Source of the DNA: an uncultured Oscillospiraceae bacterium | GTDB lineage: Bacteria > Bacillota > Clostridia > Oscillospirales > Ruminococcaceae | DNA length: 64,000 bases | Assembly: GCA_934464775.1 (NCBI GenBank) | Contig: CAKSKG010000011.1 | Location: 1-64,000, forward strand | Reading direction: 5' to 3' | In this document: one piece after another, positions 32,488 through 41,572 of the stretch | How positions within the stretch are numbered: the first letter of the stretch is position 1 | How the letters are laid out: each line of letters opens with the position of its first letter | The notes under the pieces: generated by a model | Database searches by the model: none | Seen by the model: only the letters and a program-made list of their open reading frames with translations | What the model was told of the DNA's origin: nothing | Program-made: the position numbers and the translations under genes

Positions 32488-35208
32488 TTATGCGAAAATA
32501 TTGTCAAGAACGGCGATGTCTGCCGTCTGCTCGGGAGTGAATTTATCCGATGCGGCATATTCCGTCAGGCTGTTGAACAGCTGTATGCAGGGCAGCGATG
32601 ATGTTTTCTTATCAAGCCTTGCGGTGCATACAAGAAGCTTTCCGCCTCCTGCGGATACCTCAAATATCGTTCCGAGATCGTGGTTGCGCTCGTTGTTGTC
32701 GATAGTGCGGACTATTGGAACAATGCCTGTTCCGTCAAGTATTGCAGTTCTTGAATCGGTCACGGCGTCATACCACTGGGGAGTGGAATAGTATTCGGTG
32801 GGGAAGTGCGCCAGCGCAGGGTGAGATGTGTCGATCAGCAGACCCAGCGTGCCGACGGGAGAGGGCTTGTTCATGCTCACCGATATGGAGTTGAACATAT
32901 GATAATTCCAGAAATCGGTGCAGTAGGTTCCCTCTATGGATTTTTCCACGGAAATGGAATCGGGCATGAAAACAACACGTCCGCCGTTGGACAGCGCAGC
33001 CTTTGCCTTGCTCCAGTCATCTGTTACGGTGATGTTCGCAGGTGTGGTTTCAATAGCCTCGGGATATATCCAGAGGGTGTATTCGTTGGTCACACCGCAG
33101 CCCGAAAGGATAAGCTCCGCCTTTGCGGGAACGGCACATTCGGGCATTTCAATAGCGGCAGTCCCGATATCGAACACGCCGTTTTTGAAGCAGCCCGTAT
33201 CTTTTAATGTCCATGCTTTGTATTCGGAGCCGTTCACATTCAGCTGAATTTTTATTTCGGGATCGTTCTCCGCATCTGCGGAATAATTGTAGAGCATTAC
33301 AGGCATATCTACCTTTTCACCCGAATGATATACAAACTTTGGCAGACATCCCAGAAGCACCTTTTCGGAGCAGAAGCAGCGCCACTTTTCGGGTGAGATG
33401 ATGCCCTTGCTTTCCATAAATGAATTGAGAACGCCCACAAGTGCGGTTCCCTGACCTGTAAAATCCTGAATGTCAAGGAGCTGGAAGCCCGAAAGCTCCT
33501 TTGAGCGGAGCGCAGTTTCAATTTCCGCCTTGTAGCAGTCTGCCGCAAGATGTCCCGATGCACGGAAAAAGCTGTCGGCAAAATCAATCAGTCCCGCAGC
33601 TTCAAGGCGTTCACGGAATATCTCGAAATTATAGGGCTTCAGAACGCCTGTGTATTTTTTTATTTCATTATAGTCGGGGTATGTGAAATACTGTCCCACC
33701 TCATGGGAAACAACGGGAATATCCGTGATAAGCTCGCCGCTTCCGTCGCTGAGAGAAACGGTCTTTACGCCTGTGCCGTACTGTATCTCGATCGTTCCGC
33801 CGCTGCTTTTGCCGTCACTGACAGCTTCGGGTCGGATAAGCGGATCGTAGCAGTAGTTGGAATCGGGAGCATCGGTCTGGATATGACCCTGGGGAGCATC
33901 GCACATTGCATATGAACCTCTGAAAAGTCGCTGTCCCGAGAAACGGACGCCCACAAAGAAATCATCATTTTCCACAACACAGGGCCAGAACTGGAAGTTG
34001 TTTGAGCCCTGCGTGTAAAGCGGACGTGTATCGTGCGCCTTGTAGCCGCCGAGAATATCGTTCAGGCGCTCCTTGCTGCCCCAAAGCTCATTGCCCAGCG
34101 ACAGTCCGAAAAACGATGGGTGATTGCCGAACTCATCAAGAATGCGGAAGCCCTCTTCGATAAGATACTTCTGTCCGTCGGTGATCTCTTCCTCAACAGT
34201 GCCCCAGAACGGCAGCTCAGGCTCCATGTAGATGCCCAGCATATCTGCCGCACGGAATGCGGCATCGGGAGGACAGCAGGTGTGGAAACGGTAGTGATTG
34301 ATCCCATGCTCCTTTGCGGCTTTCATGACCTTGAGCCAGCCCTCGGTGTCGGTGGGAGCTGCTCCTGTAAGGGGGAATATCATGCCGTCATGCTTTCCAC
34401 GAAGATAGATTTTCTCGCCGTTCAGCAGGAAATCGCCCTTTTGCGTCGAGTATTCATGCATACCGAATACGGTCTCGGAAGTATCTCTTCCGCAGGTTAT
34501 TTTCAGTGTATATGTAAAGGTATCGTGTTCATTCCAGAGCCGTGCATTCGGCATTTCATATGTGAACTCACATTCGCCGCTTACGGTATATTTTCTTTCG
34601 GGATAATCGCCTGCGGAGACGGTTATTTCTGTCGATTCTCCGCCGACAACTGTTCCTTTTACGGTTATATTGCCGCTTTTGATATCGGGAAATATCCTGA
34701 TATTGTCAAGGCGCAGCTTTTCGCGTGTTTCAATATATATTTCACCTGTGATCCCAAGCCAGTTGGTCTGGGTGTCGGGAGATGTCATATGGCCGCCGGG
34801 GACAGGGCAGGAGATATTGTTGATAACAACGGTGAGCGTAAAGGGCTTGTTATTTGAAATATAGTCGGTTATATTGTATCTGTGATATCCGCAGAGGGTG
34901 TTTTCCGTACCGATATATTTTCTGTCAATGTACAGCTCGCTGGTGCGTGTGCGTTCCATAACGAAAAAAACGTCGCAGTTATCTGCATCGGAAACAACGC
35001 ATTCACGCTGATATACGGCATAGCCCTCAAATTTGTGAGGGTCTGTAAGATAGCCGTCGCTGCGTTCGTCCGTTACGGGCGACTTTTTCAGCTGTGATAC
35101 GGTTGAGGGCAGAGGCACTTCATCGTCAAAGCTGATGTTAATGTCGGGCTTTTCCGAGCTTAGATGAAATTTCCAGGCGGTATCGGTGAGATCTGTTTTA
35201 TTAATCAT
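32488..35208 (-). CDS. Glycoside hydrolase family 2 protein (beta-galactosidase/glucuronidase-like)
   Basis: A 906-residue GH2 enzyme without a signal peptide, so probably cytoplasmic. An N-terminal sugar-binding jelly-roll (YAVYQRECVVSD, ELYIDRKYIGTENTLCGYHR) and an immunoglobulin-like domain lead to the TIM barrel with GINHYRFHTCCPPDAAFRAA. The acid/base glutamate is in FFGLSLGNELWGS (about residue 370). The nucleophile is probably the glutamate of VVSHEVGQYF (about residue 507). The large C-terminal part is unlike classical LacZ. The substrate could be a beta-galactoside, mannoside or arabinoside from plant polysaccharides. It starts 18 bases after tex and likely shares its transcript. Confidence 0.82.
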   Translation of the reverse strand: MINKTDLTDTAWKFHLSSEKPDINISFDDEVPLPSTVSQLKKSPVTDERSDGYLTDPHKFEGYAVYQRECVVSDADNCDVFFVMERTRTSELYIDRKYIGTENTLCGYHRYNITDYISNNKPFTLTVVINNISCPVPGGHMTSPDTQTNWLGITGEIYIETREKLRLDNIRIFPDIKSGNITVKGTVVGGESTEITVSAGDYPERKYTVSGECEFTYEMPNARLWNEHDTFTYTLKITCGRDTSETVFGMHEYSTQKGDFLLNGEKIYLRGKHDGMIFPLTGAAPTDTEGWLKVMKAAKEHGINHYRFHTCCPPDAAFRAADMLGIYMEPELPFWGTVEEEITDGQKYLIEEGFRILDEFGNHPSFFGLSLGNELWGSKERLNDILGGYKAHDTRPLYTQGSNNFQFWPCVVENDDFFVGVRFSGQRLFRGSYAMCDAPQGHIQTDAPDSNYCYDPLIRPEAVSDGKSSGGTIEIQYGTGVKTVSLSDGSGELITDIPVVSHEVGQYFTYPDYNEIKKYTGVLKPYNFEIFRERLEAAGLIDFADSFFRASGHLAADCYKAEIETALRSKELSGFQLLDIQDFTGQGTALVGVLNSFMESKGIISPEKWRCFCSEKVLLGCLPKFVYHSGEKVDMPVMLYNYSADAENDPEIKIQLNVNGSEYKAWTLKDTGCFKNGVFDIGTAAIEMPECAVPAKAELILSGCGVTNEYTLWIYPEAIETTPANITVTDDWSKAKAALSNGGRVVFMPDSISVEKSIEGTYCTDFWNYHMFNSISVSMNKPSPVGTLGLLIDTSHPALAHFPTEYYSTPQWYDAVTDSRTAILDGTGIVPIVRTIDNNERNHDLGTIFEVSAGGGKLLVCTARLDKKTSSLPCIQLFNSLTEYAASDKFTPEQTADIAVLDNIFA

Positions 35209-35226
35209 CGGTGAGACGTCCTTTCA

Positions 35227-37386
35227 TTATTCCTTTGGGCTGCGCATGGTGAGCGATATCCTGCCTCGCTTAACGTCAACGTCAAGCACACGCACCTTTA
35301 CAACATCGCCGACCTTTACGACCTCCAACGGGTGCTTAACGAATTTGTCGCAGAGCTGGGAGATGTGAACAAGACCGTCCTCATGCACTCCGATATCCAC
35401 AAAGCAGCCGAAGTCGATAACGTTTCTTACCGTTCCCATAAGCTCCATGCCCGGTTTCAGGTCTTTCAGCTCCATGATGTCGCCGCTTCTCATAAGCGGA
35501 GGGGGAAGCTCGTCACGGGGGTCACGTCCCGGCTTCTGCAATTCCTTGATGATATCGCTGAGGGTTGGAACTCCCACGCCTGCCTTTTCCGCAAGGGCGG
35601 AAAGTCCCGCAGACTTTGCCTTGTCGGCTATCTCCGAGATGTTTTTGTCGGAAATATCCGCAAGCGAAAATCCGCACTGTTCAAGTATCACCTTTGCGGC
35701 AGGATAGCTTTCGGGGTGAACGGCTGTGTTGTCCAGCGGATTCTTTCCGCCGTGTATGCGCAGAAAGCCTGCACACTGCTCGAATGCCTTTGGTCCGAGC
35801 TTCGGGACTTTAAGCAGCTGCTTTCTGTCCGAGAACATACCGTTTTGCTCACGGTATTCAAAGATATTTTTGGCAATGGAATTGTTTATTCCAGCAACAT
35901 AGGACAGCAGCGGCTGTGATGCCGTGTTGAGGTCAACTCCGACCGTATTAACGCAGTCCTCGACAACTCCGCCGAGAGCCTCGTCCATGCGTGCCTTTGG
36001 CATATCGTGCTGATACTGTCCCACGCCGATAGCCTTCGGGTCTATCTTGATAAGCTCCGCAAGGGGGTCCTGCAAACGGCGTGCAATGGAAACGGCGCTT
36101 CTGAGCGAAACATCATATTCGGGAAATTCCTCCGCAGCCAGCTTTGAAGCCGAGTAAACCGATGCTCCTGCTTCGGAGACGACCATATATGCGACCTTTT
36201 GGGGTATCTCTCTGATAAGCTCCGCAACGACAGCCTCCGATTCACGGGATGCTGTACCGTTTCCGATAGAAATTGCCGTAACTCCGTGCTTCTCGATAAG
36301 CTCTTTGAGTATCTCCTTGCCCTGACGGGTCTTGTTCTTGTCGCCGATCGTGATGTGTACGACCGATGTGTCAAGCACCTTTCCTGTTGCATCGACAACA
36401 GCAACCTTGCAGCCTGTTCTGAATCCCGGGTCAAGACCGAGAGTAACTATGCCCTTTACGGGAGGCTGCATAAGCAGCTGGCGGAGATTTGACGCAAATA
36501 CCTTGATAGCGGCTTCGTCCGCATTTTCGGTAAGCTCCGCACGTATCTCACGCTCCACCGAGGGATAGATAAGTCTTGAATAGCTGTCCTCGGCGGCAGC
36601 CTTTACAAGCTCTCCGCTGTCGGAATTGTTCTTTGCGTATTTTCCCGTAACAAGGCGCTCGCCCTCGCCGTCGGGGATCGTTACGGAAACTTTCAGCTTG
36701 CCTTCCTTTTCGCCGCGGTCAACGGCAAGTATCCTGTGACCTGCGATCTTTTTCACAGGCTCGGAGTAATCGTAATAATTCTTGTAAACAGTGTCCTCTT
36801 CCTCGTCGGCCGCCTTTGAAACAAGCTTTCCGTTTCGGAGGATAAGGCTTCGCAGCTGCTTTCTAAGCTCCGCATCGTCTGAAATATCCTCGGCGATGAT
36901 GTCCATAGAACCCTTAATTGCAGCATCTGCATCGGGAACGCCCTTTTCCTCGCTGACAAATTTTGCGGCTTCCGCATTTACGTCCGTTTTGACGTTCTGC
37001 ATAAGAATAAGCGCAGCCAGCGGTTCCAGTCCCTTTTCACGGGCAACGGAAGCACGGGTCTTTCTCTTGGGCTTGAACGGACGGTAGATGTCCTCAAGTT
37101 CAACCAGTGTTTCAGCCTTTGCCGCCGCAGCGGATATCTCATCGGTGAGCTTGCCCTGGGCTTCGATAGCTGCGATTATCTCTTCACGGCGCTTGTCCAG
37201 ATTTCGGAGATAGGTGAGTCTGTCGAATATCTCACGCAGCAGCTGATCGTCCAGCGAGCCTGTCATTTCCTTGCGGTAACGGGCGATAAAAGGAATGGTT
37301 TTGCCGTCGTCGATAAGTGCAACGGTATTATCTATCTGTTCCCTGCGCAGCTTGAATTCCTGCGCAAGCTTTGTGTTTATATCCAT
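35227..37386 (-). CDS. tex: Tex-family RNA-binding transcription accessory protein
   Basis: A 719-residue Tex protein of normal length. The N-terminal helical domain begins KLAQEFKLRREQIDNTVALI and has PFIARYRKEMTGSLDD. The YqgF/RuvC-like domain has TLGLDPGFRTGCKVAVVD, and helix-hairpin-helix elements follow (NPLDNTAVHPESY region). The C-terminal S1 domain (about residues 645-715) reads GMELMGTVRNVIDFGCFVDI and SLTMRS. It binds RNA and DNA and influences transcription and translation under stress. It precedes the GH2 gene in the same direction, an unusual pairing. Confidence 0.92.
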   Translation of the reverse strand: MDINTKLAQEFKLRREQIDNTVALIDDGKTIPFIARYRKEMTGSLDDQLLREIFDRLTYLRNLDKRREEIIAAIEAQGKLTDEISAAAAKAETLVELEDIYRPFKPKRKTRASVAREKGLEPLAALILMQNVKTDVNAEAAKFVSEEKGVPDADAAIKGSMDIIAEDISDDAELRKQLRSLILRNGKLVSKAADEEEDTVYKNYYDYSEPVKKIAGHRILAVDRGEKEGKLKVSVTIPDGEGERLVTGKYAKNNSDSGELVKAAAEDSYSRLIYPSVEREIRAELTENADEAAIKVFASNLRQLLMQPPVKGIVTLGLDPGFRTGCKVAVVDATGKVLDTSVVHITIGDKNKTRQGKEILKELIEKHGVTAISIGNGTASRESEAVVAELIREIPQKVAYMVVSEAGASVYSASKLAAEEFPEYDVSLRSAVSIARRLQDPLAELIKIDPKAIGVGQYQHDMPKARMDEALGGVVEDCVNTVGVDLNTASQPLLSYVAGINNSIAKNIFEYREQNGMFSDRKQLLKVPKLGPKAFEQCAGFLRIHGGKNPLDNTAVHPESYPAAKVILEQCGFSLADISDKNISEIADKAKSAGLSALAEKAGVGVPTLSDIIKELQKPGRDPRDELPPPLMRSGDIMELKDLKPGMELMGTVRNVIDFGCFVDIGVHEDGLVHISQLCDKFVKHPLEVVKVGDVVKVRVLDVDVKRGRISLTMRSPKE

Positions 37387-37419
37387 GTGCTAAACAGCCT
37401 TTCCTGCAATAAAAATTAA

Positions 37420-37450
37420 CCTGTCTTTACAAAAATGCAAAGACAGGCTT
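37420..37450 (-). terminator. Probable terminator behind the cyclophilin gene
   Basis: CCTGTCTTT pairs with AAAGACAGG around a 10-base loop. On the minus strand it is followed by TTAATTTTTA. It lies between the cyclophilin stop and the tex start. Confidence 0.6.
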
Positions 37451-37468
37451 AAATATCGTATTCTATAA

Positions 37469-37942
37469 TTATTCGGCGATGTAAACTCTCTTCATCTTCT
37501 GGTCATTGACGGGTCTGTCTCCTCTGCCTGTCTTGCAGGTAGCGATCTCGTCAACAACGTCCATGCCCTCGATGACCTTGCCGAAAGCAGCGTACTGACC
37601 GTCAAGGTGGGGAGCGTCCTCATGCATGATGAAGAACTGTGAGCCTGCGCTGTTGGGCATCATGGAGCGAGCCATGGAGATAACGCCTCTTGTGTGCTTG
37701 AGATCGTTCTTTACGCCGTTTGCCGCAAATTCGCCCTTGATGCTCCAGCCGGGACCGCCTGTGCCTGTGCCTGTGGGATCTCCGCCCTGGATCATGAAGC
37801 CCTCGATAACACGGTGGAAGATAGTGCCGTCATAGAAGCCCTGCTTTACCAGCTTTTCAAAGTTTTCTACTGTGATAGGAGCAACATCGGGATATAATTC
37901 CAGCTTGATCTCCTTGCCGCTTTCCATTTCAATAACAACCAT
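37469..37942 (-). CDS. ppiB: Cyclophilin-type peptidyl-prolyl cis-trans isomerase
   Basis: A 157-residue cytoplasmic cyclophilin. Active-site segments are GTIFHRVIEGFMIQGGDPTG (catalytic Arg), SAGSQFFIMHEDAPHLDGQY and AAFGKVIEGMDVV. It speeds proline isomerisation during protein folding. The ATG at 37942 has ATGGAGGAAATCACA in front; upstream in-frame codons lie in the leader. There is no signal peptide. It has its own promoter near 37990. Confidence 0.93.
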   Translation of the reverse strand: MVVIEMESGKEIKLELYPDVAPITVENFEKLVKQGFYDGTIFHRVIEGFMIQGGDPTGTGTGGPGWSIKGEFAANGVKNDLKHTRGVISMARSMMPNSAGSQFFIMHEDAPHLDGQYAAFGKVIEGMDVVDEIATCKTGRGDRPVNDQKMKRVYIAE

Positions 37943-37976
37943 TGTGATTTCCTCCATAAAATAATTAACTTTCATT

Positions 37977-38005
37977 ATTATACCACATTTATAGTATTTT
38001 TGCAA
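37977..38005 (-). promoter_or_regulatory. Promoter of the cyclophilin gene
   Basis: On the minus strand TTGCAA and TATAAT are 17 bases apart, with TGG ahead of the -10 (extended). Confidence 0.75.
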
Positions 38006-38059
38006 GGGTTTTTGAGAAATTCATGCTTATCGGAGAGCATATTTTGCCGATATCGGATA

Positions 38060-38902
38060 TTATCCGCTTACAGTCGGATCAAAGCCGTCAATATATGTCT
38101 CCGAGCGGATACAGCCGCTGTCGGCGGAGAATTCCGTGGGGGTGCAGCCTGTATATCTTCTGAAAATGCGGTTGAAGCTTCGTATCGTGCCGAAACCGCA
38201 GCTTATGGCGATCTCCGTCATGGTCATTCCGCCCGAAAGTATCATTTCCGCAGCCGCATTCACCTTGACCGTGTTCACATATTCCGTAAAGGTCATGCCC
38301 GATATCCGCCTGAAATATTTAGAAAAGTACGGGCGGCTGAGTCCCATGGCTTCGGCGGCTTCGTCAAAGGTCACGGTGCTGTACCGACGGTTTATCTCTC
38401 TGAAAAGCTCCTTGCAGCGCAGAGCCGAATCTCCGTTTTCGGAGCTTTCGGAAGAGACAGTGCTTTCGCCTCTGAAAATCTCGGCGCAGAGCCTTACTGC
38501 GATGCTGTCGGCGATGATGCCGCTGTACATTCCGCCCGACATAAGTTCGGTGAAGATCTCCTCAAGCCGTTCTCCTGCGGAATAATTGTCTGCCGTTACG
38601 GGGCAGGCAAGCTCTTTTCCCGATGTGATCCTTTCGATTAGCTCGGGGAGAATTTTCATTATAACAACAACGCTGCCGCTTTCGGCGTGAATGTAATGAA
38701 TCTCCTCGCCTGCCGCAAAGGCACACATTCCGCCGTTCAGCTCATAAACCGAATTTTTCAGCATGACCTCCGCTTTTCCGTCGGATATGTATATCAGCTC
38801 ATGCTCGGTGTGCCAGTGCGGGAGATTTGTAAGTCCGCAGTATTTTTTTACCGAAACATGAGTTCCCTCGGATATTTTTCTTTGTTCATACCGTGCAAGC
38901 AT
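38060..38902 (-). CDS. AraC-family transcriptional regulator
   Basis: A 280-residue regulator. An N-terminal cupin sensor (residues about 1-135: THVSVKKYCGLTNLPHWHTEHELIYI, with a HWH motif) is joined to two C-terminal helix-turn-helix units. These are VTFDEAAEAMGLSRPYFSKYFRRISGMTF and MTEIAISCGFGTIRSFNRIFRRYTGCTPTEF. The ATG at 38902 follows AAGGAGGGCGC. It is divergent from the FGGY kinase/AraD genes, with promoters back to back, and is the obvious candidate to sense a sugar and switch them on. Confidence 0.88.
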   Translation of the reverse strand: MLARYEQRKISEGTHVSVKKYCGLTNLPHWHTEHELIYISDGKAEVMLKNSVYELNGGMCAFAAGEEIHYIHAESGSVVVIMKILPELIERITSGKELACPVTADNYSAGERLEEIFTELMSGGMYSGIIADSIAVRLCAEIFRGESTVSSESSENGDSALRCKELFREINRRYSTVTFDEAAEAMGLSRPYFSKYFRRISGMTFTEYVNTVKVNAAAEMILSGGMTMTEIAISCGFGTIRSFNRIFRRYTGCTPTEFSADSGCIRSETYIDGFDPTVSG

Positions 38903-38935
38903 ATGCGCCCTCCTTGTCCGAAGCCTTATGATATG

Positions 38936-38964
38936 ATTATACACCATTGGTTAATAAATGTCTA
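38936..38964 (-). promoter_or_regulatory. Promoter of the AraC-type regulator
   Basis: On the minus strand TAGACA and TATAAT are 17 bases apart. Only 19 bases separate it from the divergent kinase promoter. Confidence 0.65.
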
Positions 38965-38983
38965 TATGAAATAAATAAAAATC

Positions 38984-39012
38984 TTGCAAAAAGCGGCGCC
39001 GTGATGTATAAT
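38984..39012 (+). promoter_or_regulatory. Promoter of the FGGY kinase-araD operon
   Basis: TTGCAA and TATAAT are 17 bases apart. The spacer contains GCGGCGCCGTG. It lies 34 bases before the start codon. Confidence 0.75.
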
Positions 39013-39045
39013 ACTATTAAAATAAATACCGAAAGGAACATATAT

Positions 39046-40623
39046 ATGAATATTCCCGAAAAAATTGCTCTCGGAAAAACATATCTTGGCATTGAGCTTG
39101 GCTCCACAAGAATAAAGGCTGTCCTTACCGACGATACATTTTCGCCCATAGCAGGTGGCTCTTACAGCTGGGAAAACCGCTTTGAAAACGGCGTCTGGAC
39201 ATATTCTCTCGACGATATCCACACCGGCATACGCAGCTGCTATGCTTCACTTGCCGCAGATGTTTCCGAAAAATACGGTGCGGAGCTTACCACATTCGGC
39301 GCAATGGGCATTTCCGCAATGATGCACGGCTATATGGCTTTTGATAAGAACGACGAGCTGCTTGTGCCTTTCCGTACATGGAGAAATACCATAACCGCGC
39401 AGTCCGCAGCGGAGCTTACCGAGCTGCTGGGCTTTAATATGCCCCAGCGCTGGACTGCCGTTCATCTTTATCAGGCAATACTCAACGGCGAGGAGCACGT
39501 TTCAAAGATAGCTCATGTCACAACTCTTGCTGTGTATATCCATTATCTGCTCACAGGCGTCCGTGCCGCAGGAATAGGCGAGGCATCGGGAATTTTCCCC
39601 GTTGACAGAAACGGCTATGATAAGTCCATGCTGGACAAATATTCAGCTCTTTTAAAGTCAAAGGGATTTGAGCAGGATATAAATGAGGTGTTCCCCAAGG
39701 TAATGACCGCAGGCGAAAAGGGCGCATATCTTACCGAAGCGGGAGCGGCATTCCTTGATCCTACGGGAAAATTAAAGGCAGGCGTTCCGCTCTGTCCTCC
39801 CGAGGGTGACGCAGGCACAGGCATGACTGCCACAAATTCGGTGCTTCCCGCAACGGGAAATGTTTCCGCAGGAACCTCCGTATTTTCCATGCTGGTGCTG
39901 GATAAGCCCATGCAGGGCGTTTATCCCGAAATAGATATCGTTGCAACTCCCGACGGCGAGCCTGCCGCAATGGTACACTGCAACAACTGCTGCTCCGAGA
40001 TCGACGCATGGGTGAAGATGTTCGGTGAATTTGCAAAGCTTTCGGGAAATGATATTGATGTTTCGGCGCTTTATGAGCTGCTTTATCGGAATGCAATGTC
40101 GGCAGATCCCGAATGCGGCGGCATCACAGCCTATAACTTCCTTTCGGGCGAGCCTGCGGCTGCTGTGGAAAACGGCAGACCTATGTATTTCCGCACTCCC
40201 GACAGCAAAATGAATCTCGGAAACTTCATGCGTGCGCAGCTGTATTCCACTATCGCAGCACTTAAAATGGGCATGGACATACTTTTCAAAAATGAAAATG
40301 TCACTGCCGAGAGATTTACAGGTCACGGCGGACTTTTCAAGGTGAAAAATGCGGCTGCTCAGATACTTGCGGACGCTTTGGATACGGAAGTCTCCGTAAT
40401 GACAACGGCAGGCGAGGGCGGTGCATGGGGAATGGCTCTGCTGGCTGCATATATGATGTGCGGCAGCGGAAAAACTCTTCCCCGGTGGCTTGACAGCGAG
40501 GTATTCTCGGCTGCGTCGGAAAAAACAACATATGCTCCCGATGAAAAGGGAAAAGCAGGCTTTGAAAGCTTTATGGAAAGATACAAAAACGGTCTGACAG
40601 CTCAGAGAGCTGCGGCGGAATAA
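39046..40623 (+). CDS. FGGY-family carbohydrate kinase (probable ribulokinase/xylulokinase)
   Basis: A 525-residue sugar kinase with the two-domain actin fold. The N-terminal phosphate-1 motif is LGIELGSTRIKAVLTDD. The adenosine-side motifs are ATGNVSAGTSVFSMLVLD and the C-terminal GHGGLFKVKNAAAQILADAL. Since araD follows 12 bases after its stop and an AraC regulator is divergent, phosphorylation of L-ribulose is the likely role, although it resembles atypical clostridial FGGY proteins more than classical AraB. GAAAGGA precedes the ATG at 39046. Confidence 0.82.
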   Translation: MNIPEKIALGKTYLGIELGSTRIKAVLTDDTFSPIAGGSYSWENRFENGVWTYSLDDIHTGIRSCYASLAADVSEKYGAELTTFGAMGISAMMHGYMAFDKNDELLVPFRTWRNTITAQSAAELTELLGFNMPQRWTAVHLYQAILNGEEHVSKIAHVTTLAVYIHYLLTGVRAAGIGEASGIFPVDRNGYDKSMLDKYSALLKSKGFEQDINEVFPKVMTAGEKGAYLTEAGAAFLDPTGKLKAGVPLCPPEGDAGTGMTATNSVLPATGNVSAGTSVFSMLVLDKPMQGVYPEIDIVATPDGEPAAMVHCNNCCSEIDAWVKMFGEFAKLSGNDIDVSALYELLYRNAMSADPECGGITAYNFLSGEPAAAVENGRPMYFRTPDSKMNLGNFMRAQLYSTIAALKMGMDILFKNENVTAERFTGHGGLFKVKNAAAQILADALDTEVSVMTTAGEGGAWGMALLAAYMMCGSGKTLPRWLDSEVFSAASEKTTYAPDEKGKAGFESFMERYKNGLTAQRAAAE

Positions 40624-40635
40624 AGGAGAATAGCT

Positions 40636-41328
40636 ATGCTGGAAAAATTAAAGCAGGAAGTCCTTGAAGCAAATCTTATGCTTCCCAAGTACGGACTTGT
40701 TACATTCACATGGGGAAATGTTTCGGCAGTTGACCGTGAAAGCGGAACGCTGGTCATAAAGCCCTCTGGCGTTGAATATGATACGATGACTGCCGATGAT
40801 ATGGTGGTCGTAGACCTTGAAACGGGTAAGACTGTTGAGGGAAAATACAAGCCCTCCAGCGATACTCCCACACATCTTGAGCTTTACCGTGCATTTGATA
40901 ACATCGGCGGAATTGTTCATACGCACAGCCGCTGGGCAACTTCCTTTGCGCAGGCAGGCTGCGGAGTAATGCCGCTGGGAACAACACAGGCTGATTATTT
41001 TTACGGCGAGATACCCTGCACCCGTGCAATGACTCCCGAGGAGATAGCAGGGGAGTATGAAAAGGAAACGGGTACGGTCATTATCGAAGCATTCAAGGGA
41101 ATTGATCCAATGACTATCCCCGCTGTTCTCGTGAAGAGCCACGGCCCTTTCACATGGGGGAAAAATGCCGCCGAGGCGGTACATAATGCGGTCGTGCTTG
41201 AAGAGGCTGCATTCATGAATTTCCATTCAATAATGCTGAATCCCGGAATAAAGCCCATGCAGCAGGAGCTTATGGACAAGCATTATCTCCGCAAGCACGG
41301 AGCAAATGCTTATTACGGTCAGAAGTGA
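40636..41328 (+). CDS. araD: L-ribulose-5-phosphate 4-epimerase AraD
   Basis: A 230-residue zinc-dependent class II aldolase-fold epimerase that converts L-ribulose 5-phosphate to D-xylulose 5-phosphate. The motifs are TFTWGNVSAVDRESGTLVIKPSGV, the zinc histidines in GGIVHTHSRWATSFAQAG, and PAVLVKSHGPFTWGKNAAEA. Length is as in E. coli AraD. AAAGGAG precedes the ATG. It forms a two-gene operon with the FGGY kinase; an arabinose isomerase is not present here and must be elsewhere. Confidence 0.93.
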   Translation: MLEKLKQEVLEANLMLPKYGLVTFTWGNVSAVDRESGTLVIKPSGVEYDTMTADDMVVVDLETGKTVEGKYKPSSDTPTHLELYRAFDNIGGIVHTHSRWATSFAQAGCGVMPLGTTQADYFYGEIPCTRAMTPEEIAGEYEKETGTVIIEAFKGIDPMTIPAVLVKSHGPFTWGKNAAEAVHNAVVLEEAAFMNFHSIMLNPGIKPMQQELMDKHYLRKHGANAYYGQK

Positions 41329-41345
41329 TCGCATCGCTGTTTGTA

Positions 41346-41390
41346 TATCACACATTTTTGGCATCATGCTGAAAATGTGTGATATTTTTT
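41346..41390 (+). terminator. Terminator of the kinase-araD operon
   Basis: TATCACACATTTT pairs with AAAATGTGTGATA around 13 bases, followed by TTTTTT. Confidence 0.92.
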
Positions 41391-41481
41391 ATATCGTTTT
41401 CAGTAAACGTTTTCAACAAATTATCCGTTAAATGCAACTTATTTTTGTTATATTCTACGATAATATCGTGAAAAATGCATA

Positions 41482-41510
41482 TAGAAAGCCCCGAAAATTT
41501 ATGCTATAAT
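41482..41510 (+). promoter_or_regulatory. Promoter of the PPi-phosphofructokinase gene
   Basis: An extended -10 (TGCTATAAT) with a poor -35 (TAGAAA, 17-base spacing) lies 63 bases before the start. Confidence 0.55.
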
Positions 41511-41572
41511 TATAATATATTCGGAGCTGCGGCATTGGAATTACGGAAAAAAGCAGCGGAATGGAGATCATT

